The position numbers were made by a program, and so were the translations under genes. The notes beneath the pieces are model-generated. The model was not told the DNA's origin. It did no database searches and saw only the letters and a program-made list of their open reading frames with translations. A stretch of 64,000 nt of DNA from Siccibacter colletis. Lineage in GTDB: Bacteria > Pseudomonadota > Gammaproteobacteria > Enterobacterales > Enterobacteriaceae. The stretch is from assembly GCF_000696575.1 (NCBI RefSeq), contig NZ_JMSQ01000009.1, forward strand, positions 124,001-188,000, written 5' to 3'. Within the stretch, counting starts at the first letter, position 1. Every line of letters begins with the position of its first letter. Shown here piece by piece: positions 56,227 to 64,000 of this stretch.

Positions 56227-57372
56227 TTACGCGGTTTGAATATTCAGCGCCCGGCGGGTACGGCCGGAGCTGAGATAGTCGGCGATATAATCCTGCGAAA
56301 TCTCCCCGCTGTAACGACCCTCTTCATCGACAATCGGCATCCAGACGGTGTTGTGCTCATACAGTTTCGAGAGCACCACGCGCAGGTTGTCCTCCGCCTT
56401 GCCTGTCACGCGGAACGGGTGCAGCAGGTCAGCGCATTCACCGGTGGCACCACGTGCTTCCCGACGCTTCACGAACCCGAGCGGCTTTTCATTTTCATCC
56501 ACCACCGTGATGGAACGCATGTCGTTGTCATCCATCACCGCGAAGGCTTCAGCCAGCGGGGTGGAGCGGCGTACCGTGATGGTCGGCTGCTGATCGGTAA
56601 CGTCGCCCGCCTGCACCAGCAGCAGGCGCTTCAGGGTGCGGTCCTGGCCGACGAAGCTGCCGACAAACTCGTTAGCCGGTTTGGCCAGCAGCTCGTCCGG
56701 GCTGGCGCACTGCACGATTTTGCCCTGGCGGAACACCGCAATGCGGTCGCCCAGCTTCAGCGCTTCATCAATATCGTGGCTTACCAGCAGCACGGTTTTC
56801 TTCAGCTTGCGCTGCATCTCGAGGAACTCATTCTGGATCACCTCGCGGTTGATGGGGTCCACCGCGCCGAAAGGCTCATCCATCAGCAGCACCGGCGGAT
56901 CTGCCGCCAGGGCGCGGATCACGCCGATACGCTGCTGCTGACCGCCGGAAAGCTCTTTCGGGTAGCGGTGCAGGTAGCGTTTCGGATCCAGCGCCACCAT
57001 CTCCATCAGCTCGGCAGCGCGCGCTTTGCAGCGGGCTTTATCCCAGCCCAGCATGCGCGGCACCACCACAATGTTCTCTTCAATGGTCATGTTCGGGAAC
57101 AGGCCAATCTGCTGGATCACATAGCCGATATTGCGGCGCAGCGTCACGGTATCCATGCCGCTGGTGTCTTCGCCGTTAATCAGGATCTTCCCGCTGGTGG
57201 AGGGGATGAGGCGGTTAATCATCTTCAGGGTGGTGGTCTTGCCGCAGCCGGACGGGCCGAGCAGCACGCAAATTTCCCCCTGCGGTACCGTCAGGCTGAC
57301 GTTATCCACCGCGTTAACTTTCTGGCCGTTTTTCTGCACGAACTCTTTAGTCAGATTTTCCAGTGTAATCAT
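56227..57372 (-). CDS. osmV: Osmoprotectant ABC transporter ATP-binding protein
   Basis: 381 residues. Walker A is GPSGCGKTT, the signature is LSGGQQQR, Walker B is VLLMDEP and the H-loop is SHDIDEALKLGD. A tandem CBS region follows (about residues 255-370; STPLAEAFAVMDDNDMRSITVVDE and TVWMPIVDEEG), the usual ionic-strength sensor of OpuA-type importers. It powers uptake of glycine betaine and related solutes. It is the last gene of the operon and shares one base with the osmW stop. Confidence 0.9.
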   Translation of the reverse strand: MITLENLTKEFVQKNGQKVNAVDNVSLTVPQGEICVLLGPSGCGKTTTLKMINRLIPSTSGKILINGEDTSGMDTVTLRRNIGYVIQQIGLFPNMTIEENIVVVPRMLGWDKARCKARAAELMEMVALDPKRYLHRYPKELSGGQQQRIGVIRALAADPPVLLMDEPFGAVDPINREVIQNEFLEMQRKLKKTVLLVSHDIDEALKLGDRIAVFRQGKIVQCASPDELLAKPANEFVGSFVGQDRTLKRLLLVQAGDVTDQQPTITVRRSTPLAEAFAVMDDNDMRSITVVDENEKPLGFVKRREARGATGECADLLHPFRVTGKAEDNLRVVLSKLYEHNTVWMPIVDEEGRYSGEISQDYIADYLSSGRTRRALNIQTA

Positions 57373-58019
57373 TATCGAATCCCCTTAGGTGTCAGCAGAA
57401 CCTGCAGACGGTGGAGTAACCAGTCCAGCACAATCGCCAGTAAACAAATCATTACCGCACCGGCAATGAGCATACGAATGTCGCTCCCGCCGATGCCGTT
57501 GAGTAACAGTAAGCCGAGGCCTCCCGCGCCGATCACCGCCGCAATCGCCATCACGCCAATGTTCATCACCACCGCGGTGCGAATACCGCCGAAAATCACC
57601 GGCAGCGCCATCGGGATCTCAACCCAGCGCAGACGCTGCCAGAAAGTCATGCCGATACCGCGGCCGGCTTCACGCAGGCCCGGCGGCAGGCTGTCCAGCG
57701 CGGTAAAGGTGTTACGCATGATCGGCAGCAGCGAGTAAAGGAACACGGCGGTGATGGCCGGCAGGGCGCCGATGCCGTGACCAATCATCGAAAACAGCGG
57801 GATCATCAGGCCAAACAGCGCAATCGACGGAATGGTCAGCAGCAGGGTTGCCAGGCCCAGCACCGGCGGCGCCAGCCATTTATGGCGGGTGATGATGATG
57901 CCGAGCGGAACGCCAATCACAATCGCCAGCCCCACCGCCAGCAGTACCAGCCACAGATGTTGCAGCGTCAGGCTCGCGAGGTACGGCGCGTTGTCCATCA
58001 TGTAGTGAATCGTATCCAT
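57372..58019 (-). CDS. osmW: Osmoprotectant ABC transporter permease
   Basis: 215 residues with about six helices (HLWLVLLAVGLAIVIGVPLGIII, VLGLATLLLTIPSIALFGLMIP). The EAA-like loop is LPPGLREAGRGIGMTFWQRLRWVEIPMALP, which docks to OsmV. It pairs with the second permease OsmY. The context equals the Salmonella osmU locus. Confidence 0.9.
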   Translation of the reverse strand: MDTIHYMMDNAPYLASLTLQHLWLVLLAVGLAIVIGVPLGIIITRHKWLAPPVLGLATLLLTIPSIALFGLMIPLFSMIGHGIGALPAITAVFLYSLLPIMRNTFTALDSLPPGLREAGRGIGMTFWQRLRWVEIPMALPVIFGGIRTAVVMNIGVMAIAAVIGAGGLGLLLLNGIGGSDIRMLIAGAVMICLLAIVLDWLLHRLQVLLTPKGIR

Positions 58020-58028
58020 AGTGCCTCC

Positions 58029-58931
58029 TTACAGCAGCCCGTTTTCACGCAGGAAGTCGCGGGCGACCTGTTGCGGCGTCTGGTGATCGATATCCACTCT
58101 GGCGTTCAGGGTGGTGATCGCCTCGTTGGTCAGTTTACCGGAGAGGGTATTGAGCGCCTCAGCCAGTCCCGGATTGGCATCCAGCGTGTCCTGGCGCACG
58201 ACCGGCGTCACCGCATAGCTCGGGAAGAAGCCTTTATCGTCTTCCAGCACTTTCAGATCGAAGCCCTTCACGCGTCCGTCGGTGGCATACACCAGGCCGG
58301 CTTCCACAAAGCCGTCGCGGATGGCGTTATACACCAGGCCCGGGTCCATCTGGCGGATCTGCGGGCGATCCAGTTCCATGTTGTAGGCCTTCTGCAGCGG
58401 CTTCATGCCGTCGCTGCGCCCGGAGAACTCCAGATCCAGGCCGAGCATCCAGTTGTTATCCGGGTCGGTCTGGCGGATATGTTCAATCTTCTCCACCAGC
58501 TGCGACATGGTGGAGATGTTCTCCGCCTCGGCGCGCTTGCGCTGCATGGCGAAAGCGTAGGTGTTGTTCATGTTGGCTGGGTTAAGCCACACCAGCCCGA
58601 GCTTCCCGTCGAGGCGCTTCACGGTCTGGTAGCTCTCTTCCGGGGTCATCCGTTTGTTGATGTGGTTGAAGATAATCAGCGAGGTGCCGGTGTACTCCCA
58701 GGTCATGTCCACCTGCTTGTTGATCATCGCATTACGCGAGATAACGGTGGCGATATTGGTTTGCGGCTGCACGTCAAAACCCATTTTGCGCAGGTACTGC
58801 ACCGTCATCGCCGAAAGAATATGCTGCTCGGTAAAACTTTTGGTCGCGAGGATCAGCGGGGCGGCCTGCACCTGGCTGGTCAGCAGCGAGAGGGCAGCCA
58901 CCAGGCCGCACAGAGTTGCTTTTAGTTTCAT
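58029..58931 (-). CDS. osmX: Osmoprotectant-binding periplasmic protein
   Basis: 300 residues. A cleavable signal peptide ([23 protein letters not shown]) is followed by a type 2 binding-protein fold of the ProX/OpuC family: [31 protein letters not shown] and [32 protein letters not shown]. It captures the solute in the periplasm and delivers it to OsmW/OsmY. GGAG lies 6 bases before the ATG. Confidence 0.92.
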   Translation of the reverse strand: MKLKATLCGLVAALSLLTSQVQAAPLILATKSFTEQHILSAMTVQYLRKMGFDVQPQTNIATVISRNAMINKQVDMTWEYTGTSLIIFNHINKRMTPEESYQTVKRLDGKLGLVWLNPANMNNTYAFAMQRKRAEAENISTMSQLVEKIEHIRQTDPDNNWMLGLDLEFSGRSDGMKPLQKAYNMELDRPQIRQMDPGLVYNAIRDGFVEAGLVYATDGRVKGFDLKVLEDDKGFFPSYAVTPVVRQDTLDANPGLAEALNTLSGKLTNEAITTLNARVDIDHQTPQQVARDFLRENGLL

Positions 58932-58945
58932 CTCAACGCTCCTTA

Positions 58946-59656
58946 TCAGGCGGTATGTGGGCTAAGCAGGCGACCCAGTCCGGCCAGCGCCATATCAAGG
59001 ATCAGCGCAAACAGGGCCGTGGCGGCCGCGCCCAGGATGAGCGTCGGGAAGTCGTTCAGGTAGATGCCGGGGAAAATAAGCTCGCCGTAGCTGCTGGCCC
59101 CGATGAGGAACGCCAGCGGTGCGGTGCCGACGTTAATCGCGGTAGCGATGCGGATGCCTGAAAGAATCACCGGCAGGGCGGCGGGCACTTCCACCTGACG
59201 CAGACGCTGCCAGCGCGTCATGCCGATGCCCTTCGCCGCTTCGGTGAGCGAGGCCGGTACCGCGCACAGCCCGGCATAGGTATTACGCACGATGGGCAGC
59301 AGCGAGGCGAGAAACAGCGCGACAATTGCCGGCTTATCCCCGATACCCACCACGATCATCGCCAGCGCCAGTACAGCCAGCGGCGGCAGGGTGTTACCCA
59401 CGTTAAAGATCTGCATCACCGGTTCAGCGAAACGGCGGGCAGCCGGACGGCTCAACAGCACGCCGCTCGGAATACCGACCGCCAGCGCCAGTGCCATAGA
59501 GGTAAAGACCAGCTTGAGGTGCTGTTGCCCGAGGTAGAGTAAATCCACTTTGCGGGCGCTGATGGTATCGAGGCCGATGCCCCACACCAGCGCCGCCACT
59601 ACGGCAGCGATCAGCAGTATCGCCCCGAAGGTGCGTTGGAGTAGTGAGAAGTGCAT
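58946..59656 (-). CDS. osmY: Osmoprotectant ABC transporter permease
   Basis: 236 residues from the ATG at 59656, with GGAG 9 bases upstream (a GTG seven codons earlier is possible). Six helices, with [39 protein letters not shown] and the coupling loop [24 protein letters not shown]. It is the first gene of the osmYXWV-ordered operon. Note that the unrelated E. coli periplasmic protein also called OsmY is something else; the symbol follows Salmonella usage for the osmU system. Confidence 0.88.
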   Translation of the reverse strand: MHFSLLQRTFGAILLIAAVVAALVWGIGLDTISARKVDLLYLGQQHLKLVFTSMALALAVGIPSGVLLSRPAARRFAEPVMQIFNVGNTLPPLAVLALAMIVVGIGDKPAIVALFLASLLPIVRNTYAGLCAVPASLTEAAKGIGMTRWQRLRQVEVPAALPVILSGIRIATAINVGTAPLAFLIGASSYGELIFPGIYLNDFPTLILGAAATALFALILDMALAGLGRLLSPHTA

Positions 59657-59977
59657 TGCTGTTGTCTCCCTGTGCACGGTTTATCGCAACCCAGCGTTGC
59701 TTTGTTATGCCTTGTGTTGGCAGGGTGCTTAGAGCTATAGCAACGGATACGACAGGATTCCAGTCAGCGAAGCGCCAGTAATGTCAGTGCCTTAGGATAA
59801 AATGGCCGTTTTACCCTGTAACCATAACGAATTGTAACTATTGTCGAGAATAATCTTAAAAGCGAAGCGCTAAGGTGACACCGTAACATAAGCGATTTTT
59901 TGTACAGGCCAGATGCGGAGCGGCTTGCCAGCAATATCACCTTATGTCAGGGTGAGAAAAAAACATGAGGGATGCTG
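59657..59977. other. Promoter region between the osmU operon and glpM
   Basis: About 320 AT-rich bases separating divergent genes. It should contain the osmotically controlled promoter of osmYXWV and the glpM promoter. No box could be assigned with confidence. Confidence 0.45.
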
Positions 59978-60313
59978 ATGGGTCTGTTAATCAAGGCGGC
60001 GCTCGGCGCGGCCATTGTGCTGTTAATTGGCGTGCTGTCGAAGAGTAAAAACTACTATATCGCCGGGCTGATCCCGCTGTTTCCCACCTTTGCCCTGATT
60101 GCCCACTACATCGTCGCCACCGAGCGTAACGTCGAGGCGCTGCGCACCACGGTGATCTTCGGCATGTGGTCGATCATTCCCTATTTCATCTATCTGGCGT
60201 CGCTGTGGTATTTCAGCGCCATGATGCGGGTGCCGCTGGCGCTGCTCAGTGCGGTGGCGATGTGGAGCCTGTCGGCGTGGGTGCTGATTGCGCTCTGGAC
60301 GCGCTTTCACTGA
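59978..60313 (+). CDS. glpM: Inner membrane protein GlpM
   Basis: 111 residues from the second ATG, which has GAGG at a better distance and gives the E. coli length. Four membrane helices are predicted; the sequence is very close to E. coli GlpM/YdgC (KNYYIAGLIPLFPTFALIAHYIVATERN, FGMWSIIPYFIYLASLWYF). Proposed roles concern envelope or alginate-type glycerol metabolism; the exact function is unsettled. Confidence 0.9.
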   Translation: MGLLIKAALGAAIVLLIGVLSKSKNYYIAGLIPLFPTFALIAHYIVATERNVEALRTTVIFGMWSIIPYFIYLASLWYFSAMMRVPLALLSAVAMWSLSAWVLIALWTRFH

Positions 60314-60341
60314 CTGGCCCGCCGGGTGGCGGGCCTGAAGA

Positions 60342-60986
60342 TTAACGCCAGAGGGTTTTTTGCGCCACCGGGATCGGCAGGTCGCTGCGCCACGCCGCCA
60401 GCGTCAGCCGGGTCAGCTCGCCGAGCGCGACGTAAAACGGATGGCGCGCTTCGGCAATAAACACCTCCAGAAAACGCCCGGACCAGGGCAGAAGATGCCA
60501 GGCGAGCAGGCAATCGACGTCGTGTTCCCGCCCGGCCTCAGCCAGCCAGGCGGCCAGCATCAGCAGCGTACCGATGTGATCGCACGGCTCGCGTTCGCTG
60601 TGGTTATAGTCGATGCCGCTGGCCGTCATCCACTGGCGCAGCGCCAGCATCGATTCACCAAACAGCACGTTCTCCCGATCCAGCCACACCGACCCCCAGG
60701 GCGGCGCAGGTAGCGCCCAGGGGCCAATGAACAGCCGCTGCCAGGCGGCGGGCAGTGGCTCGTCGCCGGACCTCAGCCCGAGGCGCAGGCGCTGGACGAT
60801 GTCATCGAGCTGCGGATGGGTGACCGGCCAGGCGGCAGCAAATGCCTCGTCCTCAAGCAGCGTCAGTACCGGGGCCAGCGTCGGGCTGTCCGGCGGCTGG
60901 CTGAACAGGGCACCGAGGATGCGTCCGCTAAGCGACAGGCTGGCCATGCGCGGGGTCAGCAGAGGTTCAGTGAGGGGCATGCTCAT
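60342..60986 (-). CDS. dmsD: Tat proofreading chaperone DmsD
   Basis: 214 residues from the ATG that overlaps the ynfH stop by 4 bases; a longer frame runs back inside ynfH. The TorD/DmsD signature is WQRLFIGPWALPAPPWGSVWLDRENVLFGESMLALRQWM, then LLMLAAWLAEAG and LLAWHLLPWSGRFLEVF. DmsD binds the twin-arginine leader of the molybdoenzyme subunit until cofactor insertion is complete. It belongs to the ynfFGH operon. Confidence 0.94.
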   Translation of the reverse strand: MSMPLTEPLLTPRMASLSLSGRILGALFSQPPDSPTLAPVLTLLEDEAFAAAWPVTHPQLDDIVQRLRLGLRSGDEPLPAAWQRLFIGPWALPAPPWGSVWLDRENVLFGESMLALRQWMTASGIDYNHSEREPCDHIGTLLMLAAWLAEAGREHDVDCLLAWHLLPWSGRFLEVFIAEARHPFYVALGELTRLTLAAWRSDLPIPVAQKTLWR

Positions 60987-61840
60987 CCCGCCACCGCCAT
61001 ACCGACGGTCATATGCAGGCCGTAGAACAGCCCGCGACCAATCACTTCCGCGGCCACGACCATCATAAATCCGCTTGCCAGCGTCAGCGTGCGCGGTGCG
61101 CTGCGGCGCATAAGCGGCACCAGCCAGCATGCCAGCCCGAGCAGCAGCAACCCGAAGCGCCAGAGTTGCAGCGTGGCATAACCCGGCACCAGCGCGCTGG
61201 CCTGCTGCACCGAACTGTGGATCGCGCCCAGAGAAACGCCCTGCATCAGCGCCGCGCCCGCGCTGACCAGCAGCGCCAGCACGCTCAGCAAGGCAAATCG
61301 GCGGCTGGTACCGCGATAGCGCGCCCCGGAGAGCAGCGCCGCACCCAACAGCGGGCCGCCAAGCAGCACCGTCATAAAGAAGCCGAGGGTGGTGTAGCCG
61401 GTGTGCCAGGTGGGAACGGTGTTAATCTGGTAAACGCGGGTCATGGCCCAGACAAACCCCAGCCCTGCAAGCATGGTGACCAGCAGCCACAGCTTTACCA
61501 GCGCGGCGGGCAGTCGGCCGGACAGCGCCAGCAGCCATCCGATTCCGCCGAGGGCGAAAAACAGCGACCCGGCGGCGATCTCATTGCTCAGCGCCGACGC
61601 TCCGATGCGGTTCAGGGAGTTAAACGCCCGCAGCGGCGAACCGAGGTGCAGCATCGAGGCGACAAAGCCGATGCCCATCAGCAGCCAGAGGAAAAACATG
61701 GCGCGCACGATGCGCTGCTGCTGTTCACTGTTTCTGCTGCTGGCGAACCAGGCGCAGCCGGTAACGATAACGCCGCCCACCACGCACTGACCGAGCACGG
61801 TAAACAGCACCAGCGGCCATTCATGCCATCCGTTGCCCAT
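60983..61840 (-). CDS. ynfH: DMSO reductase-like membrane anchor subunit
   Basis: 285 residues, with start MGNGWHEWPLVLFTVLGQCVVGG as in E. coli YnfH. Eight helices of the DmsC family are predicted (MLHLGSPLRAFNSLNRIGASALSNEIAAGSLFF, IGRGLFYGLHMTVGMAV). It holds the reductase in the membrane and oxidises menaquinol. It starts 1 base after ynfG ends. Confidence 0.94.
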   Translation of the reverse strand: MGNGWHEWPLVLFTVLGQCVVGGVIVTGCAWFASSRNSEQQQRIVRAMFFLWLLMGIGFVASMLHLGSPLRAFNSLNRIGASALSNEIAAGSLFFALGGIGWLLALSGRLPAALVKLWLLVTMLAGLGFVWAMTRVYQINTVPTWHTGYTTLGFFMTVLLGGPLLGAALLSGARYRGTSRRFALLSVLALLVSAGAALMQGVSLGAIHSSVQQASALVPGYATLQLWRFGLLLLGLACWLVPLMRRSAPRTLTLASGFMMVVAAEVIGRGLFYGLHMTVGMAVAG

Positions 61841-61841
61841 C

Positions 61842-62459
61842 TCACACCTCCTTCGGGTTAGCCAGATAGCCGGTGGTATCCCCGACAGGGCGGCTGTTGG
61901 CATTGGGTTTGATCACAATATTGGGTCGGGTAAAACGCGCGGCGGGCAGCGGGGCGATCTGCGCCAGATCGCCGTACTTTTTACGCAGCTCGTCAATCGG
62001 TGCCAGATCCAGCGCGCGCAGCGGGCAGGACTCGACGCAGACTGGCTTTTTGCCGTCGGCGATACGGTCGTAGCAGCCGTCGCACTTGGTCATGTGGCCT
62101 TTGGCGGCATCGTACTGCGGTGCGCCGTAGGGGCAGGCCATATGGCAGTAGCGACAGCCAATGCACACCTCTTCGTTGACCACCACAAAGCCGTCGTCGC
62201 GCTTGTGCATTGCCCCGCTCGGGCAGACTTTGGTACAGGCCGGGTCGGCGCAGTGGTTGCAGGCGATAGACAGATAATACGCAAACACGTTCTGGTGCCA
62301 GACGCCGTTATCCTCCTGCCAGTCCCCACCGGCGTACTCGTAAATGCGGCGAAAGCTGACATCCGGGGTGAGATCCTTGTAATCCTTGCACGCCAGCTCG
62401 CAGGTTTTGCATCCGGTGCAGCGGCTGGAATCAATATAAAAGCCATATTGGGTTGTCAT
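61842..62459 (-). CDS. ynfG: DMSO reductase-like iron-sulphur subunit
   Basis: 205 residues, identical in length to E. coli YnfG/DmsB. Four ferredoxin-type cysteine groups bind [4Fe-4S] clusters: CTGCKTCELAC (14-24), CNHCADPACTKVCP, CIGCRYCHMACP and CDGCYD...CVESCP. It passes electrons from the anchor to the molybdenum subunit. It begins 10 bases after ynfF. Confidence 0.96.
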   Translation of the reverse strand: MTTQYGFYIDSSRCTGCKTCELACKDYKDLTPDVSFRRIYEYAGGDWQEDNGVWHQNVFAYYLSIACNHCADPACTKVCPSGAMHKRDDGFVVVNEEVCIGCRYCHMACPYGAPQYDAAKGHMTKCDGCYDRIADGKKPVCVESCPLRALDLAPIDELRKKYGDLAQIAPLPAARFTRPNIVIKPNANSRPVGDTTGYLANPKEV

Positions 62460-62469
62460 CGGTTACTCC

Positions 62470-64000
62470 TTACACCTTCGCGATCTGGACCAGGTTGCTG
62501 TGGGACGGGTTACCCTTCGCGAGTGGCGACGGGCGCTGGCTGGTCAGCACGTTAATGCTCCCTGCGCGATCGATACCCTTGTCATCCGGGTCGTACCAGG
62601 CACCTTCCCCCAGCGCCACCACGCCCGGCAGGATGCGCGGCGTGACTTTCGCACTGATACGCGTTTCACCGCGCCCGTTCCAGATGCGTACCGTGTCGCC
62701 GTTAGCGATGCCGCGCGGGCGCGCATCCAGCGGGTTAATCCACACCTCCTGGCGACAGGCGGCCTTCAGCACCTCCACGTTGCCGTAAGTGGAGTGGGTG
62801 CGGGCTTTAAAGTGGAAGCCGGTCAGCTGGAGCGGATAGCGGGCACTCAGCGGATCGTCGTGGTGTTCAAAACCGGGGCTGTACACCGGCAGCGGATCGA
62901 TGCGGTCGCCGTCGGGCAGCGTCCAGCGAGCGGCAATGTCTGCCAGCTGCGCCGAGTAAATTTCGATTTTTCCCGACGGCGTGGTCAGGGGACTGGCGGC
63001 GGGATCGGAGCGAAACGCCTGGTAGGCCACGTGATGGCCCTCGGGATCGCGCTGTTTGAAAATGCCCTGCTGGCGGAAGGTGTCAAAATCAGGCAGCGCC
63101 GGAATAGCCTGACGCGAGCGGGCGTAGAGATGGCGCAGCCAGCCCTCCTGGTCGCGGCCTTCGGTAAACTGCTCGCCAACCCCCATACGATGGGCAATCT
63201 CGCTGGTCATTTCATACAGGGTTTTGCACTCGAACCTCGGTTTGATCGCCTGGTCGGCGAAAATCACATAACCCATGTTGCCGCACGAGGCGTCAAGGGC
63301 GAAATCCATTTGCTCGGAGGCGGTGCAGTCTGGCAGCAACAGGTCGGCGTATCTGGCGGAAGCGGTCATATGACAGTCGATCACCACAATCAGCTCGCAC
63401 TTCGTCTCGTCCTGCAGAATGTGATGGGTGCGGTTGATCTCCGAGTGCTGGTTTACCAGGCAGTTGCCGGCATAGTTCCAGATCATTTTAATCGGCACGT
63501 CGAGCTTATCTTTCCCGCGCACGCCGTCTGCCAGCGCCGTCATCGACGGGCCGCGCTCGATGGCATCGGTCCAGGTAAACATCGAAATGCTGGTCTCAAC
63601 CGGGTTCTGAAGCGTCGGCATCCGTTCAAAGGGCAGGGCGTAAGAGCCTTCCCGCGCGCCGCTGTTCCCGCCGTTAATCCCGACATTGCCGGTCAGGATC
63701 GGCAGCATCGCGATAGCCCGCGACGTCAGCTCACCGTTGGAGTGGCGCTGCGGCCCCCAGCCCTGGGCGATAAAGGCGGGTTTCGTCTGGGCGATTTCTC
63801 GTGCCAGCGTGACGATACGCGCCACGGGAATACCGGTGATGCGCGCGGCCCAGTCTGGCGTTTTGGCAACCCCGTCATCGCCCTGACCGAGAATATACGC
63901 TTTATAGTGTGCGTTAGCCGGTGCGCCTGCCGGCAGGGTTTTCTCGTCGTAGCCGACGCAGTAGCGGTCGAGAAAGGCTTGATCGACCAGATTTTCATTA
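62470..64000 (-). CDS. ynfF: DMSO/selenate reductase-like molybdopterin subunit (5' end outside the window)
   Basis: 510 codons are present and the frame is open to the right edge; the N-terminal third with the twin-arginine leader is missing. The sequence is very close to YnfE/YnfF/DmsA: FLDRYCVGYDEKTLPAGA, GWGPQRHSNGELTSRAIAMLPILTGNVGINGGNSGAREG, MIWNYAGNCLVNQHSEINRTH, LPDCTASEQMDFALDASCGNM and the C-terminal RPSPLAKGNPSHSNLVQ. It binds the bis-molybdopterin cofactor. YnfE and YnfF are near-identical paralogues; ynfF is chosen because ynfG follows directly. Confidence 0.9.
   Translation of the reverse strand, partial: NENLVDQAFLDRYCVGYDEKTLPAGAPANAHYKAYILGQGDDGVAKTPDWAARITGIPVARIVTLAREIAQTKPAFIAQGWGPQRHSNGELTSRAIAMLPILTGNVGINGGNSGAREGSYALPFERMPTLQNPVETSISMFTWTDAIERGPSMTALADGVRGKDKLDVPIKMIWNYAGNCLVNQHSEINRTHHILQDETKCELIVVIDCHMTASARYADLLLPDCTASEQMDFALDASCGNMGYVIFADQAIKPRFECKTLYEMTSEIAHRMGVGEQFTEGRDQEGWLRHLYARSRQAIPALPDFDTFRQQGIFKQRDPEGHHVAYQAFRSDPAASPLTTPSGKIEIYSAQLADIAARWTLPDGDRIDPLPVYSPGFEHHDDPLSARYPLQLTGFHFKARTHSTYGNVEVLKAACRQEVWINPLDARPRGIANGDTVRIWNGRGETRISAKVTPRILPGVVALGEGAWYDPDDKGIDRAGSINVLTSQRPSPLAKGNPSHSNLVQIAKV

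Overview
The window reads as chromosomal DNA of a GC-rich member of the Enterobacteriaceae, most like Enterobacter, Lelliottia, Leclercia or Klebsiella. Nearly every backbone gene has a close E. coli/Salmonella counterpart (pntAB, uspE, fnr, ogt, the sRNA McaS, smrA, mdtJI, ydgD, ydgU, asr, ynfM, ynfL, mlc, ynfK, glpM, dmsD, ynfHGF). The malonate decarboxylase operon and the Salmonella-type osmU transporter point to an Enterobacter/Klebsiella-like relative. No rRNA, tRNA, IS element or CRISPR array was seen. Genus placement is inference from gene content and remembered protein sequences only.

Layout. 1-7.0 kb: end of pntA, pntB, a MscS-type channel, uspE, fnr, ogt, McaS and smrA. 7.0-16.7 kb: umuC and umuD in the same orientation but separated by about 8 kb, each with its own LexA box; the DNA between them carries a ProP-like transporter and three divergent regulator/enzyme pairs (CGNR protein/alpha-beta hydrolase, LysR/Old Yellow Enzyme, TetR/RidA), plus a DUF1272 protein. 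16.9-23.3 kb: galactitol/tagatose system gatR < > gatZABCDY. 23.4-24.1 kb: an unrecognised overlapping two-gene unit. 24.3-32.7 kb: malonate decarboxylase operon mdcABCDEFGH, with mdcR coupled to an ASCH-domain gene on the opposite strand. 33.2-39.2 kb: mdtJI, a GGDEF-EAL protein, ydgD, asr-ydgU and an M32 carboxypeptidase. 39.5-41.0 kb: an AT-rich insert with a decayed orphan hcp (T6SS) gene behind a 234-residue protein and a 58-residue membrane protein whose frames overlap. 41.4-44.7 kb: SDR/HxlR pair, a frameshifted 5'-nucleotidase-like gene and a DapA-family lyase. 45.1-51.5 kb: treZ-treY-glgX, which makes trehalose from glycogen. 51.6-56.0 kb: ynfM/ynfL, mlc and ynfK. 56.2-59.7 kb: osmVWXY osmoprotectant ABC transporter. 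60.0-64.0 kb: glpM, then dmsD-ynfH-ynfG-ynfF running off the right edge.

Themes. (1) SOS response: three LexA boxes within about 10 kb (smrA, umuC, umuD), the smrA box lying exactly between its -35 and -10. (2) Osmotic/desiccation stress: ProP-like transporter, mechanosensitive channel, trehalose synthesis and OsmU. (3) Anaerobic control and respiration: fnr with an apparent self-site, and a DMSO-reductase-like operon. (4) Accessory carbon use: galactitol and malonate. The best candidate for something undescribed is the AT-rich effector/immunity-like pair beside the hcp pseudogene (40.1-41.0 kb). The most unusual arrangement of known genes is the split umuD...umuC locus.
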